NCBI GenBank assembly: GCA_014377495.1
Contig: JACMPN010000681.1
Span: forward strand, 1 to 10,831
Reading direction: 5' to 3'
Origin: Candidatus Sericytochromatia bacterium
GTDB taxonomy: Bacteria; Cyanobacteriota; Sericytochromatia; JACMPN01
Length of the DNA stretch: 10,831 bases
The notes below the pieces were generated by a model. The model did no database searches. It saw only the letters and a program-made list of their open reading frames with translations, and had not been told where the DNA came from. Position numbers and translations under genes: made by a program. Each line of letters begins with the position of its first letter. The first letter of the stretch is position 1. This document shows, piece by piece, positions 7,362 to 10,831 of the stretch.

Positions 7362-8056
7362 CGCCTGCTGATTTTTCCCGTTTGACGCACACCCGCCTGA
7401 GCGAGAGCCCGTACCTGGTGCATCCCGTGCTGCGGGATCTGGCGATGGGTCGCTATCCGACAGAGGCCGTGCGCAGTATCGTCCTGCACCTCGAGCCCCT
7501 GGCGCGCCGGCAACCGGTGATCATCAGTGGTGCGATCGCCAGTCTGGCCCCGGCCGAGCAGGCCGAACTGTCTGGCATGGCCGAGGATCCGACGGAACGT
7601 CAGCTGGCCTACGAGCAGATGTGCCGTCTGTTGGCCCTGACGCCGGCGATTTTCCGCCAGTCGCTGGTCCTGCCGGAGTTGGACGGGTACCTGTTGGCCT
7701 TGGGCAGCGTGTCGCTCTACGGCCCGATCGTCAAACTTCTCGGTGCCCTCTGGGCGGTCGAGATGCAGACGGCGGCCGGAAATCCGCTGTTGATCGAGGC
7801 GGTGCGCCATCATCCGCCCCTGTCGGTGATCGATCCGGGTGCGGCCCTGCCGGCGCCCCGCGCCTGCAACACGGCATTGCCCGAGGCCGTCTACCGCCAC
7901 ATCGGGGACGACCTCAGCCGCAAGCTGGTCATCGAAGGCACGGACCTCGTCCTGCGCCTGCGGTACAACGTCTGGCAGGCGATTCAGACCGAGTTGCAGA
8001 GCTACACCCAGCGTTTCGGGGCTGCCTCCATCTGGACCGCCGTCCCCAGCCATTAG
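7358..8056 (+). CDS. Uncharacterised helical protein, possible TenA/PqqC/heme-oxygenase-like fold
   Basis: The 232-residue product has no signal peptide, no membrane segment and a strongly helical pattern. The N-terminal part (His22-Pro23, then xxLxxLxxGRYPTEAVR and a long helix to about residue 62) resembles the first two helices of TenA, PqqC and CADD-like proteins, in which 'HP' and a 'G-x-[LY]-[ST]-x-E' turn are typical. WAVEMQTAAGNPLL (132-145) could be a later core helix. I do not see a full set of His/Glu/Asp metal ligands as in the di-iron members of that superfamily, so an oxidase function is not supported. The start is ATG 7358, preceded by AAAGAAG. It lies downstream of the nucleotide operon with its own candidate promoter and ends just before a strong hairpin. 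The gene is very probably real, because its coding pattern resembles its neighbours; the family assignment is tentative. Confidence 0.75.
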   Translation: MTPADFSRLTHTRLSESPYLVHPVLRDLAMGRYPTEAVRSIVLHLEPLARRQPVIISGAIASLAPAEQAELSGMAEDPTERQLAYEQMCRLLALTPAIFRQSLVLPELDGYLLALGSVSLYGPIVKLLGALWAVEMQTAAGNPLLIEAVRHHPPLSVIDPGAALPAPRACNTALPEAVYRHIGDDLSRKLVIEGTDLVLRLRYNVWQAIQTELQSYTQRFGAASIWTAVPSH

Positions 8057-8067
8057 GATTTCCCCTG

Positions 8068-8108
8068 GAGACGACCTCGGTGGCCGATCGTGCCGCCGGG
8101 GTCGTCTC
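8068..8108 (+). terminator. Strong 17-bp hairpin, probable terminator without a T-run
   Basis: Positions 8068-8084 pair with 8092-8108 across 17 consecutive positions (two G-T wobbles, no mismatches) around a 7-base loop. It lies 11 bases after the stop of the 232-residue gene. GGTCTGACGG follows instead of a T-tract, so it is not a classical intrinsic terminator. It could be a U-less terminator, a 3'-end-stabilising hairpin or a target for a regulator. Confidence 0.5.
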
Positions 8109-8294
8109 GGTCTGACGGGGCCGGGTCAATGATGGGCCCGCGTTCAGTCCATCGGGTGAACCGCCACCTATAAAAATGGTCGCCTTTGGGTATACAGACG
8201 GGAGTGACGGCGTGTGAATGCCACCTGCCTGTCCCGTCCGGCGCCACTGTCTCAACAGGCTTGGCACGGCCTTTTCAGTCATTCATCGATCACC

Positions 8295-8335
8295 GGTGCC
8301 ATGTCAGCCAACGGGTTTCTGACAGGGCTTGCGCC
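8295..8335 (+). promoter_or_regulatory. Leader hairpin just upstream of the ribosome binding site
   Basis: TGTCAG (8302-8307) pairs with CTGACA (8319-8324) around an 11-base loop, and outside it GGTGC (8295-8299) pairs with GCGCC (8331-8335) with one G-T wobble. The two stems form a hairpin with an internal loop that ends 11 bases before the AAGGAGA ribosome binding site. It does not match a riboswitch class I can recognise. A role in controlling translation is inferred only from its position. Confidence 0.35.
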
Positions 8336-8346
8336 GTTGATCTGCC

Positions 8347-8353
8347 AAGGAGA
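8347..8353 (+). promoter_or_regulatory. Strong ribosome binding site that fixes the start of the 796-residue gene
   Basis: AAGGAGA lies seven bases before ATG 8360. It is one of the best Shine-Dalgarno matches in the window and decides in favour of this start over the upstream extension of the same frame, which would add 58 residues from 8186. Confidence 0.85.
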
Positions 8354-8359
8354 CCGTTC

Positions 8360-10750
8360 ATGCGCGATCAAGTCATCACAGGCGCCTCCGCCACTGCGAA
8401 GGATGCCCCGCTGTCTACGCCTGTCGCCAACCCGGTTTTGGCGAGTGCGGCCAAAGCCGGCACGGTGACGATCGAGACGGGCGCCAAGGGACAGGAAATC
8501 TGTCAGCCGATGACAGTGACGAGATCGGATACGGGTTACAACGTCAAAGGTGGCGGCATTTCGATGCACATTCCGGACGTGGGACCGCCTGAGCCCGCCC
8601 ATGTGGAGATGATCGCCAAGCTGAAGGCTGCCCTCAATCCGCCGGCGGCGGGCACGCGTGCCGGCGCAGCTCCCCGGGTGGTCAAGGATGTGGACAAGAC
8701 GCAGAAGGCCAAGACAACGACGTTCTCGCCCGTCCACCAGACGGTTTTCAATGAGCGCTTTAAAACCGGGGCCTCCAATAGTGGCGTCTCCGCCGGCAAG
8801 GCTTACCTGACCGGATCGGATCAAACCAACTTCCTGGTTGCCTTTGGCGCTGAGTCGGCAGTTGAACTTCAGCGGGACTCCGGTCTCAAAGGCAAAGAAA
8901 TCGACGGCAAGATCGGTGGACAGACCTGCGATGCCGTGGCTGTCAGAGTGCTCGACGCCCCCCAATTCAACTTCAACATCCAGTCGCCGGAACATGCCGT
9001 AACATGTGCAAAAGCGGCGGAATTCCTGCTGGAGACTATCGAAAGTTCGACCACCTTCACGGCAGATCAGAAGCTCGACATCCGCAAGAAACTCGAGGCG
9101 GCCCTCGCCGCCATGCCGACGGCGATGAAGGAAGCTGTGGGCAAGCTGGCCGAGGCCATGCCGGATGCCGCTTCCGGTGTCGCTGAAACCAAGTCTCTCC
9201 TGAAAACCGCCAGTGCCAAGGGGACGATTGCTCCCGTCCCCGTCGACGTCGCCGGCCTGCCTGTGCCTGCGCTGATCGCTTTGGCTTCGCAAGATGGGGC
9301 CATGTCCGGGCCGGACGGTGCGGCGATCAAGACACGGTTGGCCCATCCGATCACGCTGTTGTCGGTGATCGAGACGCCCGGCGCCTTGGACAATCCCAAC
9401 CTTGCCGGTGCCGTCGAGGATGCCATCGCCCTCCTGACCGGGGATCAATTGCCTCAGATCACGGCCGAGCCCCTGAAACTGCCTGAGAAGATCAAGGGCA
9501 GCGTGCTCCTCCGGATCAATGGATTGGCAGGCGCCATCGCACCCGAGCCCAAGGATGCCACCGTTGCGTCGCCAACCAAGCTGGCGGCGCTGACCATTTT
9601 GACGGCTGCCGCCAAGGCCCTCTACCCGAAAACGAGTATCCCCCAATCGGTGACCAATGCGGTGAAAGACCTCATCGGTGCGGCCAGTGCCGAGCAATTG
9701 ACCGGGAGGGATGCCGGTGGCACTGGCGTCTTCATGGCTGGTCTGAAGGCGTTGTACGGCGGCACGCTGCCTACGGATATCGGTTCGCTCATCAACAGTG
9801 AAAAGCGGGTCGAGTTGGGGAAAACCGACAAGGCTGTCGAAACAGGTTTCCAAACGATCATGACAGCGCTGGACGGCGGCCTGACGGAACGGGAAGAGGA
9901 AAAGATCGTTTCACTGTTCAATGCCTTAGGCGAAGCTGGTAAGAACAAGGCCATGTCCAGCGCCGGAAAAGATAGCGTCGGCGCTTTGGTCGAGCGACTC
10001 CTGGACAGTACCGAGACCGACAAGAATCCTGATGCAACGGCTGCGCCTATCGTCAAAAACTTTGAAACCATGATGTCCCAACTGGATGGCAATGATCGCA
10101 AGCAGTTGCTGACCCAGTTGTCGAAGTTACCCGCTGGTGCCGTTAGCAGTAAGGCTGCGGTCAAGATCGCCGCGTTGACGGCCAAATATGGCGGTGACGT
10201 CAAGTTTGCCCCGGGTTTGGCGCGGAAGATGTTTCTTGAGAAGTTGCGCGGTGCACCGGCTGCGGATGCTCGGGCCATGCTCGTCAGCATGGCAAAAGAA
10301 CCGGCCCTGGCTGCCAAGATCCTCACCGACAAGGCTGACTTCGCCACTGACAAGGCTATCTTCGCCACCCTGCGCAATGCCTTTCCGACCGGTGATGTCG
10401 CCAAGGCCCTGGGCACCGGCCTGCCGGATCGGCAGCAGAAAATCGACTTTATGATGAACCTCGTCAACACGGTCGCCGATCGTGATGCGGCACCGGCAGA
10501 CAGGGCTTGGGCGAAATCCGCCCTGGAGCAAGCCACCAGGGAGTGGCGGGGGCCATTGCGGGACAGTGACCTCAGCCAACTGCAGAGTCACATCGATACC
10601 ATCAAGATCGATCGGGACAGTAACGCGGCCGATGCCCAGGGTGCCGGCAACCAAGGTCAGGTCGATGCCATTGCTAACGATCCGTTGACCCACTGGTTGA
10701 CAGACTCCTTCGGTCCAAAGGTCCTGACAAAGGAAAAATCGATCAACTGA
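8360..10750 (+). CDS. Uncharacterised 796-residue helical protein with a peptidoglycan-binding-like segment
   Basis: I do not recognise this protein as a whole. It is rich in Ala, Lys, Thr, Asp and Gly, with no signal peptide, lipobox or membrane segment. Residues 1-125 are low in predicted structure and rich in Ala, Ser, Thr and Pro. Residues 163-198 contain AVELQRDSGLKGKEIDGKIG followed by GQTCDAV, which resembles a PG_binding_1 (PGBD) repeat: its hallmarks are LQ...GL...DG-x-IG-x-x-T. From about residue 210 to 745 the sequence is a series of amphipathic helices broken by Gly/Pro/Asp loops, like an alpha-solenoid. A weak internal repeat is visible: FQTIMTALDG at 497-506 and FETMMSQLDG at 568-577, 71 residues apart. 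A hydrophilic, Asp/Asn/Gln-rich tail follows. Base composition looks less GC-rich than in the operon genes, which may mean faster evolution or later acquisition. The gene stands alone, with its own leader and ribosome binding site. Possible roles include a structural or scaffold protein, or a protein exported by a route that does not use a Sec signal; neither is shown. Confidence 0.85.
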   Translation: MRDQVITGASATAKDAPLSTPVANPVLASAAKAGTVTIETGAKGQEICQPMTVTRSDTGYNVKGGGISMHIPDVGPPEPAHVEMIAKLKAALNPPAAGTRAGAAPRVVKDVDKTQKAKTTTFSPVHQTVFNERFKTGASNSGVSAGKAYLTGSDQTNFLVAFGAESAVELQRDSGLKGKEIDGKIGGQTCDAVAVRVLDAPQFNFNIQSPEHAVTCAKAAEFLLETIESSTTFTADQKLDIRKKLEAALAAMPTAMKEAVGKLAEAMPDAASGVAETKSLLKTASAKGTIAPVPVDVAGLPVPALIALASQDGAMSGPDGAAIKTRLAHPITLLSVIETPGALDNPNLAGAVEDAIALLTGDQLPQITAEPLKLPEKIKGSVLLRINGLAGAIAPEPKDATVASPTKLAALTILTAAAKALYPKTSIPQSVTNAVKDLIGAASAEQLTGRDAGGTGVFMAGLKALYGGTLPTDIGSLINSEKRVELGKTDKAVETGFQTIMTALDGGLTEREEEKIVSLFNALGEAGKNKAMSSAGKDSVGALVERLLDSTETDKNPDATAAPIVKNFETMMSQLDGNDRKQLLTQLSKLPAGAVSSKAAVKIAALTAKYGGDVKFAPGLARKMFLEKLRGAPAADARAMLVSMAKEPALAAKILTDKADFATDKAIFATLRNAFPTGDVAKALGTGLPDRQQKIDFMMNLVNTVADRDAAPADRAWAKSALEQATREWRGPLRDSDLSQLQSHIDTIKIDRDSNAADAQGAGNQGQVDAIANDPLTHWLTDSFGPKVLTKEKSIN

Positions 10751-10782
10751 TCGGCAATGGGGACAGGCGGCCAGCAACCAGG

Positions 10783-10798
10783 GGCGGGGCGCCCCGCC
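10783..10798 (+). terminator. GC palindrome, possible terminator of the 796-residue gene
   Basis: GGCGGGGCGCCCCGCC is a perfect 16-base palindrome 32 bases past the stop codon. As RNA it would fold into a stem of about six G-C pairs with a GCGC loop, followed only by GTTTGG, so the T-run is very short. It is the only structure after the gene that could end transcription before the window edge. Confidence 0.4.
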
Positions 10799-10800
10799 GT

Positions 10801-10831
10801 TTGGCCCAGGGCCTGGGGGGGGGTCCCCCCG
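10801..10831. other. GGCCC-A-GGGCC inverted repeat and G9-T-C6 tract at the window edge
   Basis: GGCCCAGGGCC (10803-10813) is a near-continuous inverted repeat. It is followed by nine Gs (10815-10823), a T and six Cs to the edge, which together can fold back on themselves. Such tracts are prone to sequencing error, so the exact run length should be treated with caution. It may be part of a terminator or simply an assembly end. Confidence 0.6.

Larger units (their letters stand above)
8057..8359 (+). other. 303-base intergenic region with hairpin, -10-like box and leader
   Basis: No convincing gene lies between the 232-residue gene and the 796-residue gene. The left part holds the 17-bp hairpin. 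A TATAAA box at 8169-8174 sits in a locally A-rich patch and could be a -10 element; the nearest -35-like hexamer (TTCAGT, 8143-8148) is too far at 20 bases. TATACA at 8191-8196 is an alternative. The right part (about 8180-8359) would be a leader of roughly 180 bases. The downstream frame stays open through it, but the predicted N-terminal extension looks unlike the rest of the protein, and the good ribosome binding site is at its end. Short frames within it, such as one from GTG 8214 behind GGGAG, are unsupported. Confidence 0.5.

Noticed and set aside
8186..8359. 58-residue N-terminal extension of the 796-residue protein
   Set aside because: The stretch is Cys/Arg/His-rich, unlike the rest of the protein, and has no suitable ribosome binding site, while ATG 8360 has AAGGAGA seven bases upstream.
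8175..8359. Cyclic-di-GMP or other known riboswitch in the leader
   Set aside because: I looked for the conserved cores of the GEMM and similar classes and did not find them. The leader is only reported as structured.
8279..9853. 524-codon open frame on the minus strand opposite the 796-residue gene
   Set aside because: It is the longest antisense frame, but its product has the same Gly/Arg/Gln/His-rich shadow composition. The + strand gene has a strong ribosome binding site and coherent helical sequence. Only one of the two can be real here, and the + strand is much better supported.
1..10831. Defence system, prophage, insertion sequence, CRISPR or toxin-antitoxin pair
   Set aside because: No transposase, integrase, repeat-spacer array, nuclease-effector pair or terminal inverted repeats are visible. 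The tandem repeats are confined to a coding linker in recJ.

Overview
The window is a GC-rich stretch of bacterial chromosome with every gene on the + strand. It opens inside the C-terminal half of a class V aminotransferase (alanine-glyoxylate / serine-pyruvate type), which ends at a clear intrinsic terminator. The taxonomic source cannot be fixed from this sequence. The gene order recJ-apt-rsh and the long RecJ argue against a typical proteobacterium and fit Firmicutes-like or Cyanobacteriota-like lineages, possibly an uncultured one. That is an inference held with low confidence.

From 725 to 7228 lies a compact five-gene operon: recJ (single-strand DNA exonuclease), apt (adenine phosphoribosyltransferase), rsh (bifunctional ppGpp synthetase/hydrolase), rdgB (dITP/XTP pyrophosphatase) and a YfcE-type phosphodiesterase. 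Neighbours overlap by 4 or 14 bases or are separated by 13 to 20 bases, so co-transcription and translational coupling are likely. The theme is nucleotide economy and genome hygiene. Apt recovers adenine, Rsh sets the ppGpp level that restrains purine and RNA synthesis, RdgB removes deaminated purine triphosphates before they enter DNA, and RecJ works in the repair that follows when they do. The RecJ is unusually long (890 residues). Its catalytic core is followed by a Pro/Glu/Val-rich linker with 54-bp tandem repeats and then an unassigned C-terminal domain.

A 129-base gap with a promoter candidate separates the operon from a 232-residue helical protein that may have the TenA/PqqC/heme-oxygenase-like fold. 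That gene is followed by a very strong 17-bp hairpin. Next is a 303-base non-coding stretch with a -10-like box and a structured leader. It leads to a 796-residue orphan protein that starts at a strong ribosome binding site. This protein is soluble-looking, mostly helical and Ala/Lys-rich. It carries one segment resembling a peptidoglycan-binding (PGBD) repeat but no visible signal peptide. The window ends in GC palindromes and a run of nine Gs.

No RNA genes, insertion sequences, CRISPR arrays or defence modules are visible. The most novel material is the 796-residue orphan with its leader and the C-terminal extension of RecJ. Neither amounts to a demonstrated new system.
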